64,000 nt of DNA, taken from contig NZ_RQRT01000004.1 of assembly GCF_004335005.1 (NCBI RefSeq), positions 62,001 through 126,000 on the forward strand. The letters are read 5' to 3'. Below the pieces are notes generated by a model, which saw only the letters and a program-made list of their open reading frames with translations, had not been told where the DNA came from and did no database searches. The first letter of the stretch is position 1. Each line of letters begins with the position of its first letter. Below, one piece after another: positions 1 through 8,851 of this stretch. Made by a program: the position numbers and the translations under genes. Source of the DNA: Paracoccus nototheniae. Its GTDB lineage: Bacteria; Pseudomonadota; Alphaproteobacteria; Rhodobacterales; Rhodobacteraceae.

Positions 1-117
1 GAACCATGTCGCGGTTCCCGGCGCGGGCAATCCCTGCGCGGGCAGCCCTTGGGCAAGGGCCGCGATCGGTGCCAGCAGGGCCAGCACAAAGGTCGGTATC
101 GATGCGATGCGGATCAT
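1..117 (-). CDS. Secreted protein, N-terminal fragment (runs off left edge)
   Basis: Reading leftward from an ATG at 117, the frame stays open to the window edge and gives 39 residues. It begins MIRIASIP and continues with a hydrophobic stretch ending ALLAPIAALAQ, a classic Sec signal peptide with an A-L-A cleavage site. The mature part that is visible is rich in Gly, Pro and Ala, too little to name a family. It lies divergent to the PQQ-associated operon that starts at 279, so it may belong to the same alcohol-oxidation function, but that is only inference from position. The purine-rich AGGGG lies directly against the ATG, closer than an ideal ribosome binding site, so the start is uncertain. 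Confidence 0.5.
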   Translation of the reverse strand, partial: MIRIASIPTFVLALLAPIAALAQGLPAQGLPAPGTATWF

Positions 118-192
118 CCCCTGACCATGCGCCGCACCCCCTGCGGGCGTCCACTAAGACAAAGGGCGCAGGCGCATCAGACCTAGGGTTGA

Positions 193-219
193 GGGAAAAC
201 TTCCCATTTCGAACGGGAA
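193..219. promoter_or_regulatory. Possible operator: three GGGAA half-sites
   Basis: In the 161-base gap between divergent genes, GGGAA (193-197) and TTCCC (201-205) form a palindrome with a 3-base spacer. A further GGGAA lies at 215-219, giving a second inverted pair with a 9-base spacer. The position, about 60 bases before the start at 279, fits a regulator binding site. I recognise no specific regulator from it. No convincing sigma-70 hexamers were seen nearby. Confidence 0.3.
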
Positions 220-278
220 CATTAACCGGCTTGCCGCAGGGCCGATCCCTGCCCACCATGACACTAGGGAGAGAGAAA

Positions 279-1466
279 ATGTTCAAGGGAATCATAGGAC
301 TTTTGGCGGGTGCTGCGGCACTGGCCCAACCCGCCTTGGCCCAAAGCCCCGATCCGGTGGTGATCCGGGCGGCGGTGCTGCGCGTGGACGATCCCGGCCT
401 GCCACCGATCTCGCGGCTGGATCTGCCGCCCGAGGATCTGGGCTTTGCCGGGGCCCGTCTGGCGATCGAGGATAATGACACGACCGGCCAGTTCATGGGT
501 CAGGATTTCGAGGCCGTCGAGGTGACCGCCAGCCCCGACACCGCCGAGGCCGAGATGGCCACGCTGCTGGACGAGGGTTTCGAATTCATCGTCATCATGG
601 CCGATGATGCCACCACACTGGCGCTGGCCGATCAGGTCGGCGATCAGGCGATGGTCTTCAACGCGATGGCGCGGGGTGACAATCTGCGCGGCGCCGATTG
701 CCGCTTCAACACGATCCATGTGGCGCCAAGCCGCGCGATGCTGGCCGATTCCCTGGCGCAGTTCCTGATGTGGAAGAACTGGCCGCGCTGGTTCCTGATC
801 CATGGCAGCCACCCCGAGGATCAGGCCATGGCCGAGGCCTATCGGACCTCGGCCGCCAAATTCGGCGCCCGGATCGTCGAGGAACGCCTGTACGAGGATA
901 CCGGCGGCGCCCGCCGCACCGATAGCGGCCATGTGCAGGTGCAGGCGCAGATTCCGGTCTTTACCCAACGCGCCGAGGATCATGACATCGTCATCACCGC
1001 CGACGAGGCGGATGTCTTTGCCGCCTATCTGCCTTATCTGACATGGGATCCGCGCCCGGTCGCGGGATCGGCCGGGCTGGTCCCGCGCAGCTGGCACCCG
1101 GCGATGGAGGCCTGGGGAGGCACGCAGTTCCAGTCGCGTTTCGAACGTCTGGCCGAACGCCCCGTGCGCGAAGAGGATTATCAGGCCTGGCTGTCCCTGC
1201 GCATTCTGGGCGAGGCCGCTACCCGGGCCCAATCGGGCGATCCCGCGATGCTGAAAGAGTTCATTCTGGGCGATGATTTCGACGTGGCGGGGTTCAAGGG
1301 GCAGGCCCTGACCGTGCGGGACTGGGACCATCAGGTCCGCCAGCCGATCCTGTTGACGACCGGCGTTCTGACCACCTCGGTCAGTCCGCAGGAACAATAC
1401 CTGCACCAGACCAGCCAGCTGGACACTCTGGGCATCGACCGACCCGAAACCCAATGCCAATTCTGA
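279..1466 (+). CDS. ABC transporter substrate-binding protein, PQQ-dependent alcohol dehydrogenase system
   Basis: This is a 395-residue periplasmic protein with a signal peptide (MFKGIIGLLAG to PALAQ, residues 1-22). The rest looks like a type I periplasmic binding fold related to branched-chain amino acid receptors, with DGFEF/IVIMADD and DIVITADEADVFAAYLPY segments typical of that fold. Its neighbours (beta-propeller, ATPase, permease) match the conserved cluster that accompanies PQQ-dependent alcohol dehydrogenases, for which the TIGRFAM family TIGR03863 was defined. The start at 279 is chosen because a GGGAGAG purine tract precedes it and the signal peptide begins there; the frame is open farther upstream without meaningful sequence. 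The true ligand is unknown: alcohol, cofactor or metal uptake have all been considered for this family. Confidence 0.8.
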   Translation: MFKGIIGLLAGAAALAQPALAQSPDPVVIRAAVLRVDDPGLPPISRLDLPPEDLGFAGARLAIEDNDTTGQFMGQDFEAVEVTASPDTAEAEMATLLDEGFEFIVIMADDATTLALADQVGDQAMVFNAMARGDNLRGADCRFNTIHVAPSRAMLADSLAQFLMWKNWPRWFLIHGSHPEDQAMAEAYRTSAAKFGARIVEERLYEDTGGARRTDSGHVQVQAQIPVFTQRAEDHDIVITADEADVFAAYLPYLTWDPRPVAGSAGLVPRSWHPAMEAWGGTQFQSRFERLAERPVREEDYQAWLSLRILGEAATRAQSGDPAMLKEFILGDDFDVAGFKGQALTVRDWDHQVRQPILLTTGVLTTSVSPQEQYLHQTSQLDTLGIDRPETQCQF

Positions 1467-1474
1467 GAGGCGAC

Positions 1475-2446
1475 ATGAAACATCTGCTTTCTGCCACCAC
1501 CGGACTTGCCCTGTTGCTGGCCTCTGGTCCCGCGATGGCCAACCGCGTCTTCATCAGCAATGAACGCAGCAATGACGTCACCGTTCTGGACGGCGAGACG
1601 ATGGAGGTGATCGGCACCTATCCCGTCGGCAACCGCCCCCGGGGCATCACCATCAGCCCCGACGGGACGGAACTGTATGTCTGCGCGTCCGACGACAATC
1701 TGGTGCGCGTCTTCAACCCCGAAACGATGGAGGAAATGCACACGCTGCCCTCGGGGCCTGATCCCGAACTGTTCGTGCTGCATCCCTCCGGCAACCCTTT
1801 GTTCATCGCCAACGAAGACGACAACATCGTCACCGTGGTCGATGTGAAAACCCGCGAGGTTCTGGCCGAGGTGCCCGTGGGGGTCGAACCCGAAGGCATG
1901 GGCGTCAGCCCCGATGGCAAGGTCGTCATCAACACCTCGGAAACGACGAACATGGCGCATTTCATCGATACCGAAACGTTCGAGATTACCGCCAATGTGC
2001 TGGTGGACAGCCGCCCCCGCTTTGCCCAGTTCACGGCGGACGGGTCGAAACTGTATGTCACCTCGGAAATTGGCGGCACGGTCAGCGTGATCGATCCGGC
2101 GACGCAGACGATCACCAAGAAGATCAGCTTTGAAATTCCGGGCGTGCTGCCCGAGGCGATCCAGCCGGTGGGCGCGCGCGTCACCTCGGACGGCAAGAAA
2201 CTGTATGTCGCGCTTGGTCCGGCGAACCGCGTGGCCGTGGTGGATGCCGAGACGGATGAGGTGATCGATTACCTGCTGGTCGGGCAGCGCGTCTGGCAGC
2301 TGGCCTTCAACCCCGACGAGACGCGTCTTTACACCACCAACGGCAACTCGAACGACGTGTCGATCATCGATGTCGAGACGGACGAGGTGTTGCGCTCGGT
2401 CCAGGTGGGCCAACAGCCCTGGGGCGTCGTCGTCGCCCCCAACTGA
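1475..2446 (+). CDS. Periplasmic YVTN beta-propeller protein, PQQ-catabolism associated
   Basis: This 323-residue protein starts with a signal peptide (MKHLLSATTGLALLLASGPAMA). The remainder consists of about seven repeats of roughly 40 residues with motifs such as VFISNERSNDVTVLD, GNRPRGITISPDG and LYTTNGNSNDVSIID, the pattern of a YVTN-type beta-propeller. It matches the PQQ-dependent catabolism-associated propeller family (TIGR03866). It starts 8 bases after the preceding stop with GAGAGG as ribosome binding site, so it is co-transcribed with the substrate-binding protein. A scaffold or periplasmic accessory role for the alcohol dehydrogenase or the ABC transporter is inference. A second, unrelated-context propeller sits at 53570-55033. 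Confidence 0.85.
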   Translation: MKHLLSATTGLALLLASGPAMANRVFISNERSNDVTVLDGETMEVIGTYPVGNRPRGITISPDGTELYVCASDDNLVRVFNPETMEEMHTLPSGPDPELFVLHPSGNPLFIANEDDNIVTVVDVKTREVLAEVPVGVEPEGMGVSPDGKVVINTSETTNMAHFIDTETFEITANVLVDSRPRFAQFTADGSKLYVTSEIGGTVSVIDPATQTITKKISFEIPGVLPEAIQPVGARVTSDGKKLYVALGPANRVAVVDAETDEVIDYLLVGQRVWQLAFNPDETRLYTTNGNSNDVSIIDVETDEVLRSVQVGQQPWGVVVAPN

Positions 2447-2471
2447 TCCCAATATCCGGAGGAGAATCCAC

Positions 2472-3095
2472 ATGAACACCATCACCAGACTGATGTCCGG
2501 GGCCGCCCTTGCCCTTGTCATGACCGCCCCCGTCTATGCGCAGGATGCCGAAGTGCCCGCAGGCGACGCCGTGGTCGGCGAAGAGGCCGCACCCGGCACC
2601 CAATCGGGTGAGGCGACCGATCAGGCGAACGACCCCGCCACCGAGGGCATGGACGACGACGATGATGACGATGAAGAGGAAGCAGCCCCCGAAAGCGAAG
2701 GCCTGTACGAGGCCGGGGCCATGCATGAATACGGCTTTTCCGGCCTTCTGTCGCGCGAGAACCGCAGCGATCTGGCGCCGCTGACGCTGGCCTCGGGTCA
2801 GCCGGTCGCGGGTGGGGAATACACGATCAAGTCGGGCGGATACTATCGCATCAACATCGTCGCCGATGGCAGTCAGGAACTGGCTTTGTCGGGGGGCGAT
2901 TTCTTCCGCGCCATCTGGATCAACGAGATCGTCATCGGCGATACCGAGGTTCGCCCGATGGGCATCCACAGCCTTGAATTCGATGCCGAGGGTACGGCGG
3001 TGCTCAGCTTTGTGGCGGTGCTGCCGGGGCGCTATACCCTGTCGGTGCCGGGATCGTCGGGCGACACGATGCAGGCGGTGTTCAACATCCAGTGA
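2472..3095 (+). CDS. Secreted protein with acidic linker, unknown function
   Basis: The 207-residue product has a signal peptide (MNTITRLMSGAALALVMTAPVYA). A low-complexity acidic segment follows at about residues 60-80, including a run of seven Asp then three Glu. After that comes a globular beta-rich domain of about 120 residues, with segments such as GGYYRINIVADGSQELALSGGDFF and a C-terminal PGRYTLSVPGSSG, reminiscent of cupredoxin- or immunoglobulin-like folds, though no copper-binding His/Cys/Met pattern is evident. A GGAGGAG ribosome binding site precedes the start. The stop overlaps the next gene (GTGA), so it is part of the ABC transporter operon. I do not recognise the family; a periplasmic partner in alcohol oxidation is the contextual guess. 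Confidence 0.65.
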   Translation: MNTITRLMSGAALALVMTAPVYAQDAEVPAGDAVVGEEAAPGTQSGEATDQANDPATEGMDDDDDDDEEEAAPESEGLYEAGAMHEYGFSGLLSRENRSDLAPLTLASGQPVAGGEYTIKSGGYYRINIVADGSQELALSGGDFFRAIWINEIVIGDTEVRPMGIHSLEFDAEGTAVLSFVAVLPGRYTLSVPGSSGDTMQAVFNIQ

Positions 3096-3823
3096 CACCC
3101 GTGACCGCCGCGCTGCAGATCGACCATGTCAGCCACAGCTTTGGCGCCACCGAGGCGCTGAAGGACGTGTCCCTGACGGTGCCGCGCGGCGGCTTCACCG
3201 CGCTTCTGGGGGTGAACGGGGCCGGCAAGACGACGCTGTTTTCGTTGATCACCCGCCTTTACAACAACCGCTCCGGCACGATCCGGGTCGGCGGACATGA
3301 TCTGCGGCGCGAGCCTGCGCTGGCGCTGGCCCGGTTGGGGGTGGTGTTTCAAAGCCGGGCGATGGATGCCGATCTGACCGTGCACCAGAACCTGATCTAT
3401 CACGCCAGCCTGCACGGCATTCCGGGACGCATCGCGCGGCCCCGCATCACGCAGGTGCTGGAACAGGTCGATCTGGCAGACCGCGCCGATGCCCGCATCA
3501 CCGCGCTGTCGGGCGGACAGTCACGCCGGGCGGAGATCGCCCGCGCCCTGATCCACCGCCCGGACCTTTTGCTGCTGGACGAGGCGACGGTGGGGCTGGA
3601 CGTGAAATCGCGGGCCGAGGTTCTGGCCCTGACCCGCCGCCTGATCGCAAAGGATGGTGTATCGGCCTTGTGGGCCACCCATATCATGGATGAGATCGCC
3701 CCCGACGACGATCTGGTGATCCTGCATCGGGGCGAGGTTTTGCGCCACGGCCCCGCCGCCCGCATCGCCGGGCAAAAGGGCCTGACCCATGCGTTTCTGG
3801 AACTGACCGGGGTCGCCCCATGA
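3092..3823 (+). CDS. ABC transporter ATP-binding protein, PQQ-dependent alcohol dehydrogenase system
   Basis: This 243-residue ABC ATPase has a Walker A motif GVNGAGKTT (about residues 39-47), Q-loop VVFQSRAMD, signature LSGGQSRR, Walker B LLLLDEATVGLD and switch His in WATHIMDE. It belongs to the ABC-2/NodI-like exporter class and fits TIGR03864. Translation starts at a GTG that overlaps the previous stop as GTGA. The gene's own stop overlaps the permease start as ATGA, so translational coupling along the operon is likely. It would energise the permease encoded next. An ABC-2 type exporter next to a binding protein is unusual but is the known arrangement of this cluster. Confidence 0.88.
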   Translation: MTPVTAALQIDHVSHSFGATEALKDVSLTVPRGGFTALLGVNGAGKTTLFSLITRLYNNRSGTIRVGGHDLRREPALALARLGVVFQSRAMDADLTVHQNLIYHASLHGIPGRIARPRITQVLEQVDLADRADARITALSGGQSRRAEIARALIHRPDLLLLDEATVGLDVKSRAEVLALTRRLIAKDGVSALWATHIMDEIAPDDDLVILHRGEVLRHGPAARIAGQKGLTHAFLELTGVAP

Positions 3824-4647
3824 GCGCGCGTCCCACCGCCCATGCGCGCGGCTGGCTGACGGCCTTTCTGGGCATCTCGCGGCGCGAGACGCTGCGGTTC
3901 ATCAACCAAAGGGGCCGGTTTCTGGCGGCGCTGGTGCGTCCGCTGGTCTGGCTGTTCATCTTTGCCGCCGGATTCCGCGCCGTCCTGGGCCTGTCGATCA
4001 CGCCGCCCTATCAGACCTATGTGCTGTACGAGGTCTATGTGACCCCCGGCCTGGTCGCGATGATCCAGCTGTTCAACGGCATGCAATCGTCGCTGTCGAT
4101 GGTCTATGACCGCGAGACCGGGGCAATGCGCACCTTGCTGGTCAGCCCCTTTCCGCGCTGGTTTCTTTTGGGGTCCAAGCTGGTCGCGGGGGTGATCGTG
4201 TCGATCATCCAGGTCTTCACCTTTCTGGCCATCGCCTGGTTCTGGGGCATCCGGCCGCCGGTCTGGGGCTATGTCGCGGTGATCCCGGCGCTGATCGTGT
4301 CGGGGCTGATGCTGGGCGCGATGGGTCTGTTCCTGTCATCGGCCATCCGCCAGCTGGAGAATTTCGCGGGGGTGATGAACTTTGTCATCTTCCCGATGTT
4401 TTTCGCATCCTCGGCGCTTTATCCGCTGTGGCGGATGCAGGAAAGCTCGCCGCTGTTGCATGACATCTGCGCCTTCAACCCCTTTACCCATGCGGTCGAA
4501 CTGATCCGGTTCGCGCTGTATCTGCAGATCAACTGGACCTCGCTTGCGGTGGTCATGGGATGTTTGGCGGGGTTCTTTGGGGCGGCCGCTTTCATGTATG
4601 ATCCGCAAAAGGGCCTTTGGGCCCGCAGGAAAGGAGGCCCTGCATGA
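3820..4647 (+). CDS. ABC-2 type permease, PQQ-dependent alcohol dehydrogenase system
   Basis: This 275-residue inner-membrane protein has about six hydrophobic segments, for example LAALVRPLVWLFIFAAGF, LVAGVIVSIIQVFTFLAIAWF and LAVVMGCLAGFFGAAAF, and the cytoplasmic motif DRETGAMRTLLVSP that is characteristic of ABC-2 permeases (NodJ/DrrB-like). It pairs with the ATPase just upstream, whose stop it overlaps by ATGA, and its stop overlaps the next gene by ATGA. It corresponds to the permease family found in PQQ-linked alcohol oxidation clusters (TIGR03861, PedC-like). The transported compound is not known from sequence. Confidence 0.85.
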   Translation: MSARPTAHARGWLTAFLGISRRETLRFINQRGRFLAALVRPLVWLFIFAAGFRAVLGLSITPPYQTYVLYEVYVTPGLVAMIQLFNGMQSSLSMVYDRETGAMRTLLVSPFPRWFLLGSKLVAGVIVSIIQVFTFLAIAWFWGIRPPVWGYVAVIPALIVSGLMLGAMGLFLSSAIRQLENFAGVMNFVIFPMFFASSALYPLWRMQESSPLLHDICAFNPFTHAVELIRFALYLQINWTSLAVVMGCLAGFFGAAAFMYDPQKGLWARRKGGPA

Positions 4648-5237
4648 TTCGCCTGACCTTTGTTCTGGCCGTTCTGGCGACCGGCCCCGCCTTTGGGGCG
4701 ACCGGCACCGATCCCGACTGGCCCTGCATCCAGCGCAAGCAGCCGCATCTGTCCATGGGGCAGGTCTGGACCGGACCCATCCCCGACGAGGCGGTTCTGG
4801 AGCTGGCCCGCGATCCGCAGATCGCCCAGCTGGCCGAACGTCTGGAACAGCGCCGCCTGCCCATGCCCGATGCCGAGGCGGCGATCGCCGAATTTGCCGA
4901 AACTGCCGGGAATGCAGAGCTGACCGCCCTGATGCAGGCGATCTTTGAGCGGATCGAACGCGACCGGGGCGCCCTGATCGCGGGCATCGCGCGCTATGGT
5001 CAGGCCCAGCAGGACATGTCGCAGCGCATCGAGGATCAGCGCGCCGCCATGGCCGCGCTGGAGGCCGCCGAGCCGCCCGATTTCGACGCCATCGACGCCG
5101 CTGAAACCACGCTGGACTGGGAACAGCGGATCTTTACCGAACGCGGTCAGTCGCTGACCTATGTCTGCGAAACGCCGGTGATTCTGGAGCAGCGCGTCTT
5201 TGCGCTTGGCCGGGCCATCGTCACCCATCTGGACTGA
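4644..5237 (+). CDS. Secreted helical protein of the PQQ-ABC operon, unknown function
   Basis: The 197-residue product begins with a signal peptide (MIRLTFVLAVLATGPAFGA). The mature part has two Cys far apart in sequence (in DWPCIQRKQ and LTYVCETP), which could form a disulfide. Between them lie long charged Ala/Glu-rich helices, probably a coiled coil. An AAGGAGG ribosome binding site precedes the start, which overlaps the permease stop by ATGA. It is the last gene of the operon, and a convergent glycosyltransferase gene begins 9 bases later. No family is recognised; an accessory periplasmic protein of the transporter is the contextual guess. Confidence 0.7.
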   Translation: MIRLTFVLAVLATGPAFGATGTDPDWPCIQRKQPHLSMGQVWTGPIPDEAVLELARDPQIAQLAERLEQRRLPMPDAEAAIAEFAETAGNAELTALMQAIFERIERDRGALIAGIARYGQAQQDMSQRIEDQRAAMAALEAAEPPDFDAIDAAETTLDWEQRIFTERGQSLTYVCETPVILEQRVFALGRAIVTHLD

Positions 5238-5246
5238 CGGGGCGGC

Positions 5247-6227
5247 TCAGCGGCCTTCGGCCAGCCTGACGACATCGGCATGGGGGCGGTCCAGCCGCCC
5301 GGCCAACCCGTCGCGCAGCGCAACCGCCAGCAGGCGCCGGAACAGCGCCGCATCGGGGCCGTAATCGCCCGCCTTGCCGCGCCATTTCAGCGCCAGCACC
5401 GGCACCAGCGGCCAGAACCACGGCCCCGCCGCCACGCGATAGGCCATCAGCGCATTGCGATACATGTAGAACACCTTCCACATCGGGCGCAGCACGACCC
5501 CTGTCTTGCCCTGCACGGCGGTGGTGTCATGATCGAACCGGACCTGCGGGGCAAAGCCGATCCTCAGCCCCTGACGGCGCATCTGCAGCGTATACAGCTG
5601 ATCATCCCCATAGATGAACAGCCGGGGATCGGGCAGACCCACCTGTTCGACCGCCGCGCGCGACACGAACAGCCCGACAAAACTGCTCATGTCCACCGCG
5701 TGGATGGGGGCATCGGGGTGATAATCCGCGTCGCGCAAATGAAAGCCCGTCCGCCCGCGCCCTGACGGCATGCGGGCCAGCGTGCGCAGGAAGGCGTCCG
5801 CATGCCAGAACGGGTTGCGATAGGGGCGGTTCATTTCGCAGATGCGCCCGTCGGGGTGCAGAACCGCCGCGCCGATCGCGTCCCACCCTGTCAGATCCAG
5901 ACCCCGAAAGGCCGCCACTGCACCGGGCCGGGGGCGCCCGTCATCATCCATCAGCACGAACCAGTCTGCCTGCGTGCGGTCGCGGGCCAGCTGCACCCCG
6001 ACCGAAAATCCACCCGCCCCGCCCAGATTGTCGGCGGATCTGTGGACGATCAGCCGGGGGTCGTCCTGCGTCGCCAGCCAGGATGCGGTGCCGTCCGTCG
6101 AGGCATTGTCCAGCACGATCACATGATCCAGCGGCTCGGCCAGCAGGCGCCCGACCGTCGCGGTCAACTGATCCAGCCGGTCATGGGTCACGACGACGGC
6201 GGCAAGGGTCGGCAGGGTCGGGACCAT
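5247..6227 (-). CDS. GT2-family glycosyltransferase, rhamnosyl/galactofuranosyl type
   Basis: The 326-residue cytosolic protein has a GT-A fold start (AAVVVTHDRLDQL), the nucleotide-binding VLDNASTDGT motif, and the metal-binding triad VLMDDDGRP. Later segments HAVDMSSFVGLFVSR and LFIYGDDQLYTLQMRRQG resemble WbbL/GlfT1-type transferases that use dTDP-rhamnose or UDP-galactofuranose. This fits the adjacent rhamnose operon and the glf gene in the same region. It is transcribed away from rfbC. A second member of the same family lies at 11371-12270. Donor and acceptor cannot be read from the sequence. Confidence 0.8.
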   Translation of the reverse strand: MVPTLPTLAAVVVTHDRLDQLTATVGRLLAEPLDHVIVLDNASTDGTASWLATQDDPRLIVHRSADNLGGAGGFSVGVQLARDRTQADWFVLMDDDGRPRPGAVAAFRGLDLTGWDAIGAAVLHPDGRICEMNRPYRNPFWHADAFLRTLARMPSGRGRTGFHLRDADYHPDAPIHAVDMSSFVGLFVSRAAVEQVGLPDPRLFIYGDDQLYTLQMRRQGLRIGFAPQVRFDHDTTAVQGKTGVVLRPMWKVFYMYRNALMAYRVAAGPWFWPLVPVLALKWRGKAGDYGPDAALFRRLLAVALRDGLAGRLDRPHADVVRLAEGR

Positions 6228-6345
6228 TCGCGCGGGGCCTTCCGAGGCGGGGGCCGGACCAGAGGCGCGGCGGACCTGCCGCCGTTACCATGGACGCGCG
6301 GGTTCAGGCAACCGGCGCGGACCCCGCTTTTCCTGCCGATACGGG

Positions 6346-6373
6346 CTGACAAGACCCCCGGTTCCCCATAAAC
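6346..6373 (+). promoter_or_regulatory. Weak promoter candidate for the rhamnose operon
   Basis: CTGACA (6346-6351) and ATAAAC (6368-6373) are separated by 16 bases and lie just upstream of rfbC. Transcription from here would begin close to 6380, which favours the internal ATG at 6403, preceded by GAGGT, over the ATG at 6385. The match to consensus is weak. Confidence 0.25.
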
Positions 6374-6402
6374 AGCACGGGAACATGAACCCCGAGGTGC
6401 CC

Positions 6403-6963
6403 ATGCAGATCGAGAACACTCCCCTGTCCGGCGTCCTGATCCTGACGCCCGCGCGTCATGGCGATACGCGGGGCTTCTTCTCGGAAAGCTGGAACCGCAA
6501 GACGCTGACTGACGCCGGGGTGGATCTGCCCGAGTTCGTGCAGGACAACCATTCCTTGTCGTCGCAGGTGGGCACGCTGCGCGGGCTGCACTACCAGTCG
6601 CCACCGCATGCGCAGGGCAAGCTGGTGCGCTGTGGGCGGGGGCGGCTCTTCGATGTGGCGGTCGATGTGCGGCGCGGCAGCCCGACTTACGGGCAGTGGT
6701 TCGGGGCCGAGTTGAGCTTTCAGAACGGCCGCCAGCTGTGGATCCCGGCGGGCTTTCTGCATGGTTTCGTCACCCGCGAACCCGATACCGAGATCGTCTA
6801 TAAATGCACCGATCATTACGACAAGGCGTCGGACGGGGCAGTGGCCTGGGACAGTCTGGGCATCGATTGGAACGTCAGCGAGCCCTTGCTGTCGGACAAG
6901 GACCGCGCGGCGCCCGCCTTCGGCGACTGGACATCCCCCTTTAGCTTCGAGGAACCGGCATGA
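6403..6963 (+). CDS. rfbC: dTDP-4-dehydrorhamnose 3,5-epimerase
   Basis: This enzyme epimerises C3 and C5 of dTDP-4-keto-6-deoxyglucose, the third step of dTDP-L-rhamnose synthesis. The cupin-fold landmarks are present: [13 protein letters not shown] near the N-terminus, [19 protein letters not shown] with the catalytic His of the LRGLHYQ motif, and [14 protein letters not shown]. The length of 186 residues is typical. I chose ATG 6403 because it gives the family-typical start MQIENT and has GAGGT upstream; ATG 6385 would add six residues. The stop overlaps rfbB by ATGA, and the four rhamnose genes form one tightly coupled operon in the order C-B-D-A. Confidence 0.95.
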   Translation: MQIENTPLSGVLILTPARHGDTRGFFSESWNRKTLTDAGVDLPEFVQDNHSLSSQVGTLRGLHYQSPPHAQGKLVRCGRGRLFDVAVDVRRGSPTYGQWFGAELSFQNGRQLWIPAGFLHGFVTREPDTEIVYKCTDHYDKASDGAVAWDSLGIDWNVSEPLLSDKDRAAPAFGDWTSPFSFEEPA

Positions 6964-7997
6964 AGATCCTGATCACCGGCGGCGCGGGCTTCATCGGCTC
7001 GGCCGTGGTCCGGCTGGCCGTCGCGCGCGGGCATGAGGTCGTGAACCTTGACGCGCTGACCTATGCCGCCAATCTGGCAAACGTGGCCGATGCGGCGCAG
7101 TCCGACCGCTATGCGTTTGAGCAGGCCGATATCCGCGACCGTCCGGCGCTGGACCGCATCTTTGCCGCCCACCGCCCCGATGCGGTGATGCATCTGGCCG
7201 CCGAAAGCCATGTCGACCGATCCATCGACGGCCCCGCCGCCTTCGTGGAAACCAACGTCATCGGCACGTTCAACATGCTGGAGGCCGCGCGCGCTTACTG
7301 GATGGCCGAAGGCAAGCCCGAGGCTTTCCGTTTTCACCACATCTCGACCGACGAGGTGTTCGGCTCGCTTGGCGAGACGGGGCAGTTCACGGAAACCACC
7401 CCCTATGACCCGCGCAGCCCCTATTCGGCCAGCAAGGCCGGATCGGACCATCTGGTCCGGGCCTGGGCCGAGACCTATGGCCTGCCGGTGGTGCTGACCA
7501 ATTGTTCGAACAATTACGGCCCCTATCATTTCCCCGAAAAACTGGTGCCGGTGGTGATCCTCAAGGCCTTGGCCGGGCAGCCGATCCCGGTTTACGGCGA
7601 CGGCGGCAATATCCGCGACTGGCTGTATGTCGAGGATCACGCCGATGCCCTGCTGCTGGTTCTGGAAAAGGGTCAGCTGAATCGCAGCTACAATATCGGC
7701 GGCGAGAATGAGGCCACGAACATCGATCTGGTCCGCACCATCTGCGCGCATATGGACGATCTGCACCCAGAAGGTGCGCCGCATGCCGATCTGATCACCT
7801 TTGTCACCGACCGCCCCGGCCATGACCGCCGCTATGCGATCGACCCGACCCGCATCCGCACCGAGCTGGGCTGGCGCCCCTCGGTCACCGTGGATGAGGG
7901 GCTGCGGCGCACCGTCGAATGGTATCTGACCAACCGCGACTGGTGGGAACCGCTGCTGGCGCGCGACGGCGTGGGCAAACGCTTGGGTGCGGCGTGA
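6960..7997 (+). CDS. rfbB: dTDP-glucose 4,6-dehydratase
   Basis: This catalyses the second step of dTDP-L-rhamnose synthesis. The 345-residue short-chain dehydrogenase has the NAD-binding GGAGFIG motif (residues 7-13), [19 protein letters not shown] with the dehydratase Asp-Glu pair, and the catalytic [20 protein letters not shown] is a signature of RmlB. Length is typical. Start and stop overlap the neighbouring genes by ATGA and GTGA respectively. Confidence 0.96.
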   Translation: MKILITGGAGFIGSAVVRLAVARGHEVVNLDALTYAANLANVADAAQSDRYAFEQADIRDRPALDRIFAAHRPDAVMHLAAESHVDRSIDGPAAFVETNVIGTFNMLEAARAYWMAEGKPEAFRFHHISTDEVFGSLGETGQFTETTPYDPRSPYSASKAGSDHLVRAWAETYGLPVVLTNCSNNYGPYHFPEKLVPVVILKALAGQPIPVYGDGGNIRDWLYVEDHADALLLVLEKGQLNRSYNIGGENEATNIDLVRTICAHMDDLHPEGAPHADLITFVTDRPGHDRRYAIDPTRIRTELGWRPSVTVDEGLRRTVEWYLTNRDWWEPLLARDGVGKRLGAA

Positions 7998-8851
7998 CGG
8001 GTCTTCTGGTCTTTGGCCGCACCGGGCAGGTGGCGCAGGAGCTGGCGCTGCTGGCCCCCGATGCGGTGTTTCTGGGGCGCGAGGGTGCCGATCTGACCGA
8101 CCCCCAGGCCTGTGCGGCGGCAATCATCGCCGCCCGTCCGCAGGCGGTGATCAATGCTGCCGCCTATACGGCGGTGGACCGGGCGGAAACCGACACCGAG
8201 GCTGCCCGGCTGGTCAACGCGGACGCCCCCGCCGCCATGGCGCGGGCCTGCGCCGAGCTGGGCATCCCCTTTGTCCATATCTCGACCGATTACGTCTTTG
8301 ACGGATCGGGCGAGGAGGCGCGGGCCGAGGATGCGCCGACCGGCCCCCTTGGCGCCTATGGCGCGACCAAGCTGGCGGGTGAACAGGCCGTGGCGCAGGC
8401 CGGTGGGCAATGGGCGGTCATGCGGACCTCGTGGGTCTTCTCGGCCCATGGTGCGAATTTCGTGCGTACCATGCTGCGCCTCGGGGCCGAGCGGGATCGA
8501 CTGACGGTGGTGGCCGATCAGATCGGCGGGCCGACGCCCGCCGCCGACATCGCAAGCGCCGCGCTGACGATCACCGCCGCCATGCAGGGCGACCCGGCCA
8601 AGGGCGGCAGGTATCACTTTGCCGGTGCGCCCGACACATCATGGGCGGGCTTTGCGCGCGAGATCATGGCGCAGGCGGGCCTTGGGGCCGAGATTGCGGA
8701 CATCCCGTCCAGCGATTATCCGACCCCCGCCGCCCGGCCCCTGAATTCGCGGCTGGATTGCAGCCGCATCGCGCAGGATTTCGGGATCGCGCGCCCCGAC
8801 TGGCGGGCCGGTCTGGCCCGCGTTCTGGATCAACTGAAGGACAAGCCATGA
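7994..8851 (+). CDS. rfbD: dTDP-4-dehydrorhamnose reductase
   Basis: This makes the last reduction giving dTDP-L-rhamnose. The 285-residue product starts at a GTG that overlaps the rfbB stop (GTGA). It begins [17 protein letters not shown], the nucleotide-binding GxxGQxG form typical of RmlD. Further landmarks are [22 protein letters not shown] and the catalytic Tyr-Lys in [10 protein letters not shown] longer reading frame exists upstream but would overlap rfbB without family-like sequence, so the GTG is preferred. Confidence 0.95.
   Translation: MTGLLVFGRTGQVAQELALLAPDAVFLGREGADLTDPQACAAAIIAARPQAVINAAAYTAVDRAETDTEAARLVNADAPAAMARACAELGIPFVHISTDYVFDGSGEEARAEDAPTGPLGAYGATKLAGEQAVAQAGGQWAVMRTSWVFSAHGANFVRTMLRLGAERDRLTVVADQIGGPTPAADIASAALTITAAMQGDPAKGGRYHFAGAPDTSWAGFAREIMAQAGLGAEIADIPSSDYPTPAARPLNSRLDCSRIAQDFGIARPDWRAGLARVLDQLKDKP

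Noticed and set aside
264-1460. Long open frame on the minus strand opposite the substrate-binding protein gene
   Set aside because: It is a GC-rich shadow: the translation is His/Gln/Arg-rich without domains, while the plus strand encodes a signal peptide and a recognisable fold.
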